From Stomoxys calcitrans (Eukaryota; Arthropoda; Insecta; Diptera; Muscidae), in contig NC_081552.1 in assembly GCF_963082655.1 (NCBI RefSeq), positions 59,190,561 through 59,254,560 of the forward strand: a stretch of DNA of 64,000 nt, given 5' to 3'. The notes under the pieces were generated by a model, which was not told the origin of the DNA, made no database searches, and saw only the letters and a list, made by a program, of their open reading frames with translations. Each line of letters opens with the position of its first letter. Position 1 is the stretch's first letter. Positions 47,100 to 58,823 of this stretch are shown here, piece after piece. A program made the translations under genes and the position numbers.

Positions 47100-47807
47100 C
47101 AAGTAAAATCGTCCTAAGTTCGGCCGGGCTGAATCTCGGGAATCCACCACCATGGATTCTGCTAACAATTTATTCACAATAAATTTTGTTGAAGGGCACA
47201 ATTTGATTCTACATACAACACTCCTGTCAAACCACCAAAAACTAAAGCTTCTAGGAACCGAAAAAGGATGATCCAGAGACCGGTTTGTATGGGAGCTATA
47301 TTAGCTTATAGTCTGATTTGGACTGTATTTGGCACAGTTGTTAGAAGCCGTAACAGAACACCGCATGCTAAATTTCAAACAAAACAAAAATTGCGGCTTG
47401 TAAGGTCTCAAGAATTTAAATCGGGAGATCGGTTTATATGGGAGCTATATTATCAAGTTATATACCGATTCGGTTGGAAGTCGCCACAGAATACTACATG
47501 AAAAATTGTAAGGGCTCTAGAAGTAAAATCCGGAGATCAGTTTATGTGGGAGCTATATCGAAATGTAAACCGATATGGCCCCAACGACAGCAATATTAAG
47601 TATCTGTGCACAATTTTAAGCGGCTAGCTTTACGCGTTCGACCGCTATTGTGATTTCGATTGACGGACGGACATGGCTAGGTCAACTCAGAATGTCGAGA
47701 CGATCAAGAATATATATATTTTATGTGGTCCTAGATCAATATTTCGAGGTGTAACAAACGGAATGACTAGATTAGTATACCCTCATTCTATGGTGTTGGG
47801 TATAAAA
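47100..47807 (-). mobile_element. Family A2, complete
   Basis: It starts CAAGTAAAATCGTCC, then TTCGGCCGGGCTGAA (palindrome with one mismatch) and GGAATCCACCACCATGG. Two units of A2 type follow. The array is only GACGGACGG. It ends TATGGTGTTGGGTATA. Here the terminal stem uses CCACCACC rather than the CCTCCACC of family A. Confidence 0.75.
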
Positions 47808-48061
47808 ATAGTACTGGAAATAGAAGAAAATGTACGTTTAGTATCGCAATTAATAGTATTTGGTACTTTCTTTACAGATGGAGCTAAAGGTCTGAATTTT
47901 TGCATGCAGTTACAACTAGGAAGAATATGATGAGTTACAATGTTCTTTAAACAATTCGTACATTTAGGTACCAATATTGGTACCATTTGGTACTTCCTGT
48001 GCACTTTTTTTCTTAAGTAGGCTTTTCGAGGTTTATTTTTTTTAGAATAAACACAAACACA
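47808..48061. repeat. GTACGTTTAGTA-type repeat copy 2 and palindrome
   Basis: It contains the second copy of the repeat noted at 46931, and a perfect 18 bp palindrome, GGTACCAATATTGGTACC, at 47967-47984. Confidence 0.6.
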
Positions 48062-48362
48062 CAAGGGGTGGGCGGATATCTAGGGGAGCCGCTCCACCTT
48101 CCGAAGAGGGTCGCCCACGCCAAATGAAAATATAAAACAATAATGACAATATGGGGCTCAAATGAAAATTATTTCAGAATACCACGAATCTGATATATCG
48201 GGGTCCACCTCAACCCCAAAAATATCCCCATACCGGACATATTTCCAACCATAGCAATATAAGGCTCAAATGATAGATATTTGGGAGTAGAGCACCAATA
48301 TGATATCCACATTGGGGCGAAATATCAGATAGGCCGCACCAGCACCTCCAAACAGAACTTCC
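48062..48362 (+). mobile_element. Family C fragment
   Basis: Two or three diverged ~130 bp units (GACAATATGGGGCTCAAATG; TTGGGAGTAGAGCACC) with no ends. It lies between the palindrome and the right inverted arm. Confidence 0.6.
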
Positions 48363-48701
48363 CAGCAGAAAATATTGCATCCCTGTAAGTTAAAACCATT
48401 GTGACATTAGCATTCACAGTTGCTTCCGGCATGCATGATTTTTGTGGGCGATGTCCCACTTAAATGCGATTGTTTAAAGATCCAAAATGCGCTTCTTGTT
48501 TAACATCAAAAATTGGAACATTAGCAGCACAAATTTAATTTGGCTTTTTCATGCAAGTAAAGTTTTCTGCGATTAATGCCTCATAAAATAAAGGATTTTT
48601 TTTATTATTTTGTGTTTATTTGCAGTGTGTAATTAAAAATAAATTGTCATTAACATACAAAGCTCAGTCTTAGATGGCGTTTTATAGTAATAAATTAAAA
48701 A
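48363..48701 (-). repeat. Right arm of the long inverted duplication
   Basis: It is the inverse of 44996-46115 without the A insertion. The outer edge is next to CAAGTAAAAGCG of a family A copy, exactly as the left arm's outer edge is next to CTTTTACTTG of another A copy. Confidence 0.85.
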
Positions 48702-49973
48702 CAAGTAAAAGCGTGCTAAGTTCGGCCGGGCCGAATCTTATATACCCTCCACCATGGATCGCATTTTTCGAGTTCTTTTCCCGGCATCTCTTCTTATGCA
48801 AAAAAAAAGGATATAAGAAAAGATTTGCTCTGCTATTAGAGCGTGACCTGGAGACCTGTGTAAAATGTCAGCCAATTCGAATAAGAATTGCGCTTTTTGT
48901 GAGCTCAAAAAGTAAAATATGGAGATCGATTTATATGGGAGCTGTATCGGGCTAAGGACCGATTCAGACCATAATAAACACGTATGTTGATGGTCATGAA
49001 AGAATCCGTCGTATAAAATTTCAGGCAAATCTGATAATAATTGCGACCTCTAGAGGCTCAAGAAGTCAAGATCCAAGATCGGTTTATATGGCAGCAATAA
49101 CAGGTTTTATATCGATTTACGCCATACTTAGCACAGTTATTGGAAGTCATATCAAAACACCTCATGCTAAATTTCATGAAAATCGGATGGGAATTGCTCC
49201 CTCAATTGGCACAATAAGTCCAAGAAATCCAAGATAGGTTTATATGACAGCTATACCACATTATAAACCGATTTGAATCATACTTTGCACAGTAGTTGAA
49301 AGTAATACAAAAACACTACGTGCTAAATTTCAGATAAATCGGCAGAGCATCTTGAGGCTCCAGAATGCGAAATTCGGTTTATATGACACCTATACCAGAT
49401 TATGAACCGATTTGAACCATAACTGACACAGTTGTTGGGTATCATAAGAAAACACGTCGTGCAAAATTTCCAATCGGAAAGGAATTGCTCATTCTAGAGG
49501 CTCAAGAAGTCAAGACCCAAGATCGGTTTATATGGCAGTTATATATCAGGTTATGAACCGATGTGAACCATACTTGGCACAGTTGTTGGATATCATAACA
49601 AAACACGTCGTGCATAATTTCATCCAATCGGATAAGAATTGCGCCTTCTAGAGGCACAAGAAGTCAAGACCCAAGACCGGTTTATAAGGCAGCTATATCA
49701 AAACATGGACCGATATGACCAATTTACAATACCAACCGACCTACACTAATAAGAAGTATTTGTGCAAAATTTCAAGCGGCTAGCTTTACTCCTTCGGAAG
49801 TTAGCGTGCTTTCGACAGACAGACAGACACACAGACGGATGGACATGGCTAGATCGACATAAAATGTCGCGACGTCCAAGAATATTATACTTTATGGGGT
49901 CTCAGACGAATATTTCGAGTACTTACAAACAGAATGACGATATTAGTATACCCCCGATCCTATGGGGGTATAC
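48702..49973 (-). mobile_element. Family A
   Basis: It starts CAAGTAAAAGCGTGC with the palindrome and TATACCCTCCACCAT. Seven units follow, some shortened. The array is short (GACAGACAGACAGACAC). The final terminal repeat is damaged (TATGGGGGTATAC). Confidence 0.8.
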
Positions 49974-49974
49974 T

Positions 49975-50085
49975 ATATATATTGTTGGGGTCAGGTGCCT
50001 CGGGGACCTTCCAAAACCCGCCAAATGGATATATAGACAACCACGACAATATTCAGCCCAAACGAAAGGTGCTTGCGAGAAAAAA
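49975..50085 (+). mobile_element. Family C fragment
   Basis: A single unit (AACCACGACAATATTCAGCC; AAACGAAAGGTGCTTG) is cut on both sides by rolling-circle elements. Confidence 0.55.
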
Positions 50086-51356
50086 CAAGTAAAAGGCGTT
50101 AAGTTCGGTCGGGCCAAACTTTGGATACCCACCACCTCGGGTATATATGTAAACCACCTTTCGTCAAAATCCGGTGCAAAACTCATACCTTATGTCCTAT
50201 AGTAGAAATATGTGGAGGGGCTTAACTTAACTCTTTGTCCACAATTTCGGCAACATCGGACAATAAATGCGCTTTTTATGGCCCCAAAACCTAAAAGCTA
50301 GAGATCGGTCTATATGGCAGCTATATCGAAATCTGGACCGATCTGTGCGATAATACAGAAGTATGTCAAGGGGCTTAACTTAATTCACTGTCCTAAATTT
50401 CAGCAAAATTGGATAATAAATGTGGCTTTTATGGCCTAAGACCCTAAATCAGAGGATCGGTCTATATGGCAGCTACATCCAAATCTGGACCGATCTAAGC
50501 CAAATTTACGGAGGACGTCGGAGGGCCTAAGACAGCGCACTGTTCCAAATTTGAACAAAGTCGGATAATATATGCAGCTTTTATGGGCCTATGACCCTAA
50601 ATCGGAGGATCGGTCTATATGACAGCTATATCCAAATGTGGACCGATCTGAGCCAAATTGACGAAGGACGTTGAAGAACCTTACACGACTCATTGTCCCA
50701 AATTATAGAAAAATCGGATAATAAATGCAGCTTTTATGGGCCTAAGACCCTAAATTTGAGGACCGGTCTATATGGCAGCTATATGCAAGTCTGAACCGAT
50801 CTAAGCCATATTGACGGAGGATGTCGAAAAACCTAAGACAACTCACGGCCCCAAATTTCAGCAAAATTAGATAATAAATGTGGCTTTTATGGGCCTAAGA
50901 CCTTAAATCGGAGGATCGGTCTATATGGCAGCTATATACAAATCTAAACCGATCTGGGCCATATTGACGGAGGATGTTGAAGGGCCTAACACAACTCACT
51001 GTCCCAAATTTCAGCAAAATCGGACAATAAATGTGGCTTTTATTGGCCTAAGATCCTAAATCGGCGGATCGGTCTATATGGGGGCTATATCAAGATATAG
51101 CCCGATATAGCCCATCTACGAACTTAACCTGCTTATGAACAAAGAAATTTTCTGTGCAAAGTGTCAGCTCAATATCTCTATTTTTGAAGACTGTAGCGTG
51201 ATTTCAACAGACAGACGGACGGACATGTCTAGATCGTCTTAGATTTTTACGCTGATCAAGAATATATATACTTTATAGGGTCGGAAATGGATATTTCGAT
51301 GTGTTGCAAACGGAATGACAAAATGAATATACCCCCATCCGTCGGTGGTGGGTATA
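50086..51356 (-). mobile_element. Family B, full-length type
   Basis: It starts CAAGTAAAAGGCGTTAAG, then TTCGGTCGGGCCAAA (palindrome with a mismatch) and GGATACCCACCACCTCGGG. Seven units follow, then ACAGACAGACGGACGG, the core TATATACTTTATAGGGTCGG, and TCGGTGGTGGGTATA. Both ends are present. Confidence 0.85.
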
Positions 51357-52121
51357 ATAAACCGATATGAACTATACACGGATACCGAAAAGCATAACAT
51401 AAGTCAGTATGTCAAATTTCAGTGAAATCGGAATAAAAATGCACCATTTATGGGGTCAAGTAACTGTCCCAAATTTCGGCGACATCGGACAATAAATGCG
51501 CCTTTTATGAGCCTAAGACCCTAAATCGGAGGATCAGTCTATAAGGCAGCTATATCCAAATCTGGATCGATCTGAACCAAATTGACGAAGGATGTCGAGG
51601 GGGCTAACACAACTCACTGTCCCAAATTTCAGCAAAATCGGATAATTAATATGGCTTTTATGGGCCTAAGACCCAAAACCGGAGGATCGGTCTATATGGC
51701 AGCTATACCCAAATCTGGACCGATCTGAGCCAAATTCACGAAGGATGTCGAAGGGGCTAACACAACTCACTGTCCCAAATTTCAGCAAAATCGGATAATT
51801 AATGTGGCTTTTATGGGCCTAAGACCCTAAATCGGAGGATCGGTCTATATGGGGGCTATATCAAGATATAGTCCGATATAGCCCATCTTCGAACTGCTTA
51901 TGGACAAAGAAAGATTCTGTGCAAAGTTTCAGCTCAATATATCTATTTTTGAAGACTGTAGCGTGATTTCAACAGACAGACGGACGGACATGTCTAGATC
52001 GTCTTAGATTTTTACGCTGATCAAGAATATATATACTTTATAGGGTCGGAAATGGATATTTTGATGTGTTGCAAACGGAATGACAAAATGAATATACCCC
52101 TATCCTTCGATGGTGGGTATA
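51357..52121 (-). mobile_element. Family B, palindrome end missing
   Basis: It joins directly to the previous B copy. It has four units, a short array and the end TTCGATGGTGGGTATA. The two copies' ends (array to terminus) are almost identical, which suggests recent duplication or gene conversion. Confidence 0.8.
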
Positions 52122-52124
52122 ATA

Positions 52125-52487
52125 AGGGGTTTAAATAAATGGTATTTGAGTATGATGCTGAAATTTTTTTAGGACCAAGTGTCTAGGAGACTACCTCACC
52201 CTCGAAAAACACCCAAATCGGACAACATGACAACAACCGACTGAAATAAAGACTTTTGAGAATAGAGTATAAATAACACCCAAACGTTAATGACCCTAAA
52301 CTCTCCGAGCGAATTCATAGACCAATAAAGATCATATAGGATTCAGATAAAAGCATTTATATTCTTATACTGTTTGTCAAGCGATATATATATAAATACT
52401 ATTTTCGTAGCATGGTATTTTACTAAAGGCTCTTTAATTGTCGAAAATACATATTCAATGCATAATTTTGTTCCATACAAAGTAAAA
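52125..52487 (+). mobile_element. Family C 3' part, interrupted
   Basis: Its last readable bases are TTGTTCCATACAAAGTAAAA, then family A begins. The missing end of the same element, GGCGCAGCGGAGCGGTCC and CAGCTAG|T, is found at 55319-55353 on the far side of A. Confidence 0.75.
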
Positions 52488-55318
52488 CAAGTAAAAGCGT
52501 GCTAAGTTCAGCCGGGACGAATCTTGTATACCCTCGACCATGGATCGCATTTGTCGAGTTCTTTTCCCGCATCTCTTCTTAGGCAAAAAAAGGATACAAG
52601 AAAAGATTTGCTCTGCTATTAGAGCGATATCAAGATATGGTCCGGTTTGGACCACAATTAAATTGTATGTTGGAGACCTGTGTAAAATGTCAACCAATTC
52701 GAATAGGAATTGCGCCCTTTGGGGGCTCAAGAAGTAAAATAGAGAGCACAATTTATATGGGAGCTGTATCGGGCTATAGACCGATTCAGACCATAATAAG
52801 CACGTGTGTTGATGGTGATGAGAGAATCCGTCGCACAAAATTTAAGGTAAATCGGATAATAATTGCGACCTCTAGAGGCTCAAGAAGTCAAAATCCCAGA
52901 TCGGTTTATATGGCAGCTATATCAGGTTCTATATCGATTTACGCCATACTTAGCACAGTTATTGGAAGTCATAACAAAACACCTCATGCAAAATTTCAGC
53001 CAAATCGGATGAGAATTGCTCCCTCAATAGGCTCAAAAAGTCAAGATCCAAGATCGGTTTATATGACAGCTATCCCAGATTATGAACCGATTTGAATCAT
53101 ACTTAGCACAGTTGTTGAAAGTAACACCAAAACACTACGTGCAAAATTTTAGTTAAATCAGACGTTAATTGCGCCCTCTAGAGGCTCGGGAAATCAAGAC
53201 CCCAGATCGGTTTATATGACAGCTATACCAGATTATGAACCGATTTGAAAAATACTTGGCTCAATTGTTCGATATCATAACAAAATACGTCGTGCAAAAT
53301 TTCATTCCCATCGGTTAAGATTTGCGCCTTCTAGATGTTCAAGAAGTCAAGACCCAAGATCGGTTTATATGGCAGCTATATCAGGTTATGGACCGATTTA
53401 AACCATACTTGGCACAATTGTTGGATATCGTACCAAAACACGTCGAGCAAAATTTCATTCAAATTGGATAAGATTTGCGCCTTCTAGAGGCTCAAGAAGT
53501 CAAGACTCAATATCGGTTTATATGGCAGCTATATCAAATCATGGACCGATATGGCCCATTTACAATTCCAACCGACCTACACTAATAAGAAGTATTTTTG
53601 CAAAATTTCAAGCGGCTAGCTCTACTCCTTCGGAAGTTAGCGTGCTTTCGACAGACGGACGGACGGACAGACGGACGGATCGTCATCGTCATGGACGATC
53701 GGCATTAAATTTCACGGCGATCAAGAATATATATACTTTATGGGGTCTCAGACGAATATTTCGAGTAGTTACAATCAGAATGACGAAATTAGTATACCCC
53801 CCTACTTATGGTGGAGGGTACAAAAACGTCTTGCAAAATTTCAGCCAAATCGGATAGGAATTGCGCCCTCTAGAAGCTCAAGAAGTCAAGATCCCAGATC
53901 GGTTTATATGGCAGCTATATCAAGTTATGGACCGATTTAAACCATACTTGACACAGTTGTTGGATATCATAACAAAACACGTCGTGCAAAACTTGATTCC
54001 AATCGGATAAGAATTGCGCACTCTAGAGGCTCAAGAATTCAAGACCCAAGATCTGTTTATATCACAGCTATATCAGGCTATAGACCGATTTTAACCATAC
54101 TTGGCACAGTTGTTGGATATCATAACAAAACAAGTCGTGCAAATTTTCATTCCAATCGGATAAGAATTGCGCACTCTAGAGGCTCAAGAAGTCAAGACCC
54201 AAGATCGGTTTATATGGCAGCTATGTCAGGTTATGGACCGATATGGCCCATTTACAATTCCAACCGACCTACACTAATAAGAAGTATTTTTGCAAAATTT
54301 CAAGCGGCTAGCTCTACTCCTTCGGAAGTTAGCGTGCTTTCGACAGACGGACGGACGGACAGACGGACGGATCGTCATCGTCATGGACGATCGGCATTAA
54401 ATTTCACGGCGATCAAGAATATATATACTTTATGGGGTCTCAGACGAATATTTCGAGTAGTTACAATCAGAATGACGAAATTAGTATACCCCCCTACTTA
54501 TGGTGGAGGGTACAAAAACGTCTTGCAAAATTTCAGCCAAATCGGATAGGAATTGCGCCCTCTAGAAGCTCAAGAAGTCAAGATCCCAGATCGGTTTATA
54601 TGGCAGCTATATCAAGTTATGGACCGATTTAAACCATACTTGACACAGTTGTTGGATATCATAACAAAACACGTCGTGCAAAACTTGATTCCAATCGGAT
54701 AAGAATTGCGCACTCTAGAGGCTCAAGAATTCAAGACCCAAGATCTGTTTATATCACAGCTATATCAGGCTATAGACCGATTTTAACCATACTTGGCACA
54801 GTTGTTGGATATCATAACAAAACAAGTCGTGCAAATTTTCATTCCAATCGGATAAGAATTGCGCACTCTAGAGGCTCAAGAAGTCAAGACCCAAGATCGG
54901 TTTATATGGCAGCTATGTCAGGTTATGGACCGATGCGAACAATACTTGGCACATTTGTTGAATGTCATAACAAAACAATCGGATAAGAATTGCGCACTCT
55001 AGAGGCTCAAGAAGTCAAGACTCAAGATCGGTTTATATGGCAGCTATATCGAAACATAGACCGATATCGCCCATTTACAATACCAACCGACCTACACTAA
55101 TAAGAAGTATTTGTACAAAATTTCAAGCGGCTAGCTTTACTCTTTCGGAAGTTAGCGTGCTTTCGACGGACATACAGACGGACGGACATGGCTAGATCGA
55201 CATAAAATGTTACGACGATCAAGAATATATATACTTTATGTGATCTCAGACGAATATTTCGAGTAATTACAAACAGGCTGACGAAATTAGTATACCCCCA
55301 TCTTATGGTGGAGGGTAT
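52488..55318 (-). mobile_element. Family A composite inserted in family C
   Basis: The outer limits are CAAGTAAAAGCGTGC (palindrome damaged: TTCAGCCGGGACGAA) and ATGGTGGAGGGTAT. It is long (2.8 kb) because it includes two complete internal ends at 53650-53822 and 54342-54514 and a 692 bp tandem duplication. The final array is short (GACGGACATACAGACGG). Confidence 0.8.
53541..54924. repeat. 692 bp tandem duplication, apparently identical
   Basis: Unit 1 is 53541-54232 and unit 2 is 54233-54924. Both begin ATGGACCGATATGGCCC and include CGTCATCGTCATGGACGATC, an unusual insertion next to the array. I found no difference between the copies by eye. Confidence 0.85.
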
Positions 55319-55353
55319 AAAAAGGCGCAGCGGAGCGGTCCCGGTTCAGCTAG
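55319..55353 (+). mobile_element. Family C 3' terminus beyond the A insertion
   Basis: It reads AAGGCGCAGCGGAGCGG then TCCCGGTTCAGCTAG, followed by T, the Helitron 3' end. It completes the C copy at 52125-52487. Confidence 0.8.
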
Positions 55354-55371
55354 TTTTCTCTACATTTTTAG

Positions 55372-55434
55372 CAGAATCCATGGTGGTGGGTTCCCAAGAT
55401 TCGGTCCGGCCGAACTTAGCACGCTTTTACTTCA
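55372..55434 (+). mobile_element. Family A2 3' end fragment
   Basis: It shows CCATGGTGGTGGGTTCCC, TTCGGTCCGGCCGAA (palindrome with one mismatch) and CACGCTTTTACTTC. The stem sequence is the A2 type (GGTGGTGGG). Confidence 0.7.
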
Positions 55435-55439
55435 TAATC

Positions 55440-55960
55440 TTCGGAAACGATCTGAACAGTAGAAATAAAATATTTTTCTTGTCGCGTTGAGTGTGAACAT
55501 TTTGGCAATAATGGCAATAACAACCAGGACGGTAAAGTCGCGAACAGTCTTGCAGTGCAAGAAGGAGATTAACGCCTCCTTTGAGGTTGGCAAAATTCAC
55601 ATCGTTGGGGTGCAGGGCTATAACGGAGTAAGGGGAAATAAAATGACAGACGATTTGGCGGTGAAGGTCAGAGGACTTCCGTCAATAATCTTGGTTAACC
55701 GTCGGGGAAAGCGAAACGGTCGGTAGGACGGCGAAAATCCTATGGGGCGAGCCAGACCGTGAGAAGACGAGGCTATTACTGAAAGGAAGAAGAAGGAGGT
55801 TAGTATAGCTATTGGTATCATAACGGTACACATAGGACTGCGAGCTCACTTATGTAAAAAGGTGCGGCATGTGTAGAGCATGCGGCGAAGATTATGCAGC
55901 ATTTCTTTTGTCACTGCCCGGCTTTGGCGTCTAACAGAAGAAAAACATTTAGACTACATT
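55440..55960 (+). pseudogene. LINE fragment: RNase H end and tail
   Basis: The frame reads KSRTVLQCKKEINASFEVGK, IHIVGVQGYNGVRGNKMTDD (normally the PGH.G..GNE.AD block of RNase H, with His changed to Tyr) and LAVKVRGLPSI. Later frames give REKTRLLLKGRRR and ITVHIGLRAHLCKK, the C-terminal region. It stops around 55960, where sequence from the other end of the same LINE type begins in the opposite direction. Confidence 0.65.
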
Positions 55961-56345
55961 TTCAAGAATACAGGATCTGTGTCTCCCACCTCCAGTACCC
56001 TTGAATAATTAAAATCCCGGAATTCTTGGTCCACAAACCATACCTCCACACACCCATGGTTCCTAGATAAGAACCACATCAAATCCCATTGCCATCAGGA
56101 GGACCTTAAGTGCCGCCGAAGGGGACTTGCAATGATTGAAGTTTATTTGCAGAAATCCGACCATAATCAGGATTCAGAACTTCCACCACTGTTGCGTTAG
56201 CCTTGTCTTCTGATTCCGCTTGGAGTTCATCCTCAAAAGATTCGTTATATCTTGTCATGATGAGCTTCCGTACGCATTCAGGGGCACGTGAGAAAAGTGT
56301 GGAACCAATCTTTTTTAGGACACTCTACACTTGCGGTGAGGACGA
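55961..56345 (-). pseudogene. LINE fragment: ORF1 end and endonuclease start
   Basis: The minus strand matches 9100-9480 of the first LINE: the endonuclease opening with EPWV (CCATGGGTGTGTGGAGG), the AAGGTCCTCCTGATGG stretch, and the end of ORF1 (TCAGAAGACAAGGCTAACGC). The two LINE pieces here thus lie head to head, which needs a rearrangement. Confidence 0.7.
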
Positions 56346-56436
56346 TTCCTCCTTAATGCCCTTTTACATGGTATGCAGTATGACATCGCATGTTGATTTG
56401 TACATGTCGTGTGATACAAACGAAACTAACATGTAA

Positions 56437-57040
56437 CAAGTAAAAGCATTTGTCGAGTTCTTTCCCGGTATCTCTTTTTAGATAAACCAAGGATAAAAGA
56501 AAAGAATTGCTCCGCTTATTGAATTTTGGAGACAACAGTAGAAGTATATGAGTAAAATTTCAGCCAAATCGAATAAGAATTGGGCGTGTTAGGGGCTCAA
56601 GAATTAAAATAGGGAGATCGGTTTATATGGAAGCTGTATCAGGCTAAAGACCGATTCAGACCATATTTGACACGTATGTTGGAGGTAACGGAAGAAGCCG
56701 TTGTCAAAATTTCAGCCAAATCGGATTATATTCTTCTTGAGCCCTCTATTGGCTCAAAAAGTCAAAACCCCAAATCGGATTATATGACAGCTATATCAGG
56801 TTATGGACCGACTCGAACCATAATTGGCACAGTTGTTGGAAATTATAACAAAATACCTCATGCAGAATTTCAGCCAAATCGGATGGGAATTGCGTTCTCT
56901 AGTGGCTCAAGAAGTCAAGATCCCAGATAGGGTCATATCAAAACATGGACCGATATGGCCCATTTACAATCCCAACCGACCTACACTAATAAGAAGAATT
57001 TGTGCAAAATTTCAAACGGATAGATTTATTACGAGATTTG
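56437..57040 (-). mobile_element. Family A, partial
   Basis: It starts CAAGTAAAAGC but jumps to ATTTGTCGAGTTC, so the palindrome and stem are deleted. Three units follow, then GTATTTGTGC-like sequence (AAGAAGAATTTGTGC). The array end is lost at the join with the next A copy. Confidence 0.7.
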
Positions 57041-58440
57041 TAAACCCCCAACCATAGGGTGGGGGGTATACTAACTTCGTCATTCTGTTTGTAACTACTC
57101 GAAATATTCGTCTGAGACCCCATAAAGTATATATATTCTTGATCGTCGCGACATTTTATGTCGCCGTTTGAAATTTTGCACAAATACTTCTTATTAGTGT
57201 AGGTCGGTTGGTATTGTAAATGGGTCACATCGGTGAATGTTTTGATATAGCTGCCATATAAACCGATCTTGGGTCTTGACTTCTTGAGCTTCTCGAGTGC
57301 GCAATTCTTATCCGATTTGAATGAATTTTTGCACGAAGTATTTTATTATGATATCCAACAATTGTGCCAAGTATGGTTCAAATCGGTACATAACCTGATA
57401 TAGCTGTTATATAAACAGATCTTGGGTCTTGACTTCTTGAGCTTCTAGAGGGCGCAATTTCATCCGATTTGGCTGAAATTTTGCATGACGTATTTTATTT
57501 TTATACCCTCCACCATAAGATGGGGGGTATACTAATTTCGTCATTCTGTTTGTAACTACTCGAAATATTCGTCTGAGACCCCATAAAGTATATATATTCT
57601 TGATCGTCGTGACATTTTATGTCGATCTAGCCATGTCCGTCCGTCTGTCCGTCCGTCCGTCTGTCTGTCGATAGCACGCTAACTTCCGAAGGAATAAAGC
57701 TAGCCGCTTGAAATTTTGCACAAATACTTCTTATTAGTGTAGGTCGGTTGGTATTGTAAATGGGCCATATCGGTCCATGTTTTGATATAGCTGTCATATA
57801 AACCGATCTTCGGTCTTGAATTCTTGAGCCTCTAGAGTGCACAATTCTTATCCGATTGGAATGAAATTTTGCACGACGTGTTTTGTTATGATGTCCAATA
57901 ACTGTGCCAAGAATGGTGCAAATCGGTTTATAACCTGATATAGCTGTCATATAAACCGATCTTGGGTCTTGACTTCTTGAGCCTCTAGAGGGCGCAGTTC
58001 TTATCCGATTTGAATGAATTTTGGCACGACGTGTTTTGTTGTGATATCCAACAACTGTATCCAACGGTTCATAACCTGATATAGCTGTCATATAAACCGA
58101 TCTAGGATCTTGATTTCTTGAGCCTCTAGAGGTCGCAATTATTATCCGATTTGCCTGAAATTTTGTACGACGGATTTTCTCATGACCATTAACATACGTG
58201 TTTATTATGGTCTAAATCGGTCTACAACCCGATACAGCTCCCATATAAATCGATCTCTCTATTTTACTTCTTGAGCCCCCGAAGGGCGCAATTCTTATTC
58301 GAATTGGCTGACATTTTACACAGGTCTCCAACATATAATTTAATTGTGGTCCAAACCGGACCATATCTTGATATCGCTCTAATAACAGAGCAAATCTTTT
58401 CTTATATCCTGTTTTGCCAGAAGAGATGCCGGGAAAATAA
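57041..58440 (+). mobile_element. Family A copies, one nested in another
   Basis: One copy begins at about 57041 (AACCATAGGGTGGGGGG), lacks the array and runs to TGACGTATTTTATTT at 57500. A second starts there with ATACCCTCCACCATAAG, has a short array at 57633-57668, six units, and ends GCCGGGAAAATAAGG without its palindrome. Confidence 0.75.
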
Positions 58441-58822
58441 GGCATTTTTTATTATCCGATATGCCTGAAATTTTGTACGACGGATCCTCTCATGACCATC
58501 AACAAACGTGTTTATTATGGTCTGAATCGGTCTATAGCCCGATACAGATCCCATATAAATCGTTCTCTCTATTTTACTTCGTGAGCCCCAATGGGCGCAA
58601 TTCTTATACGAATTGGCTGAAATTTTACACAGGTCTCCAACATATAATTTAATTGTGGTCCGAACCGGACCAAATCTTGATATCGTTTTATTAGCAGAGC
58701 AACTCTTTTCTTATATCCTTTTTTGCCTAAGAAGAGATGCCGGGAAAACAACTCGACAAATGCGATCCATGGTGGAGGGTATATAAGATTCGGCCCGGCC
58801 GAACTTAGCATGCTTTTACTTG
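58441..58822 (+). mobile_element. Family A 3' part
   Basis: It begins mid-unit (TTATTATCCGATATGCCTG), probably the continuation of an interrupted copy, and ends with ATGGTGGAGGGTATATAAG, the palindrome TTCGGCCCGGCCGAA and GCATGCTTTTACTTG. It sits inside LINE ORF1 sequence. Confidence 0.8.
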
Positions 58823-58823
58823 T

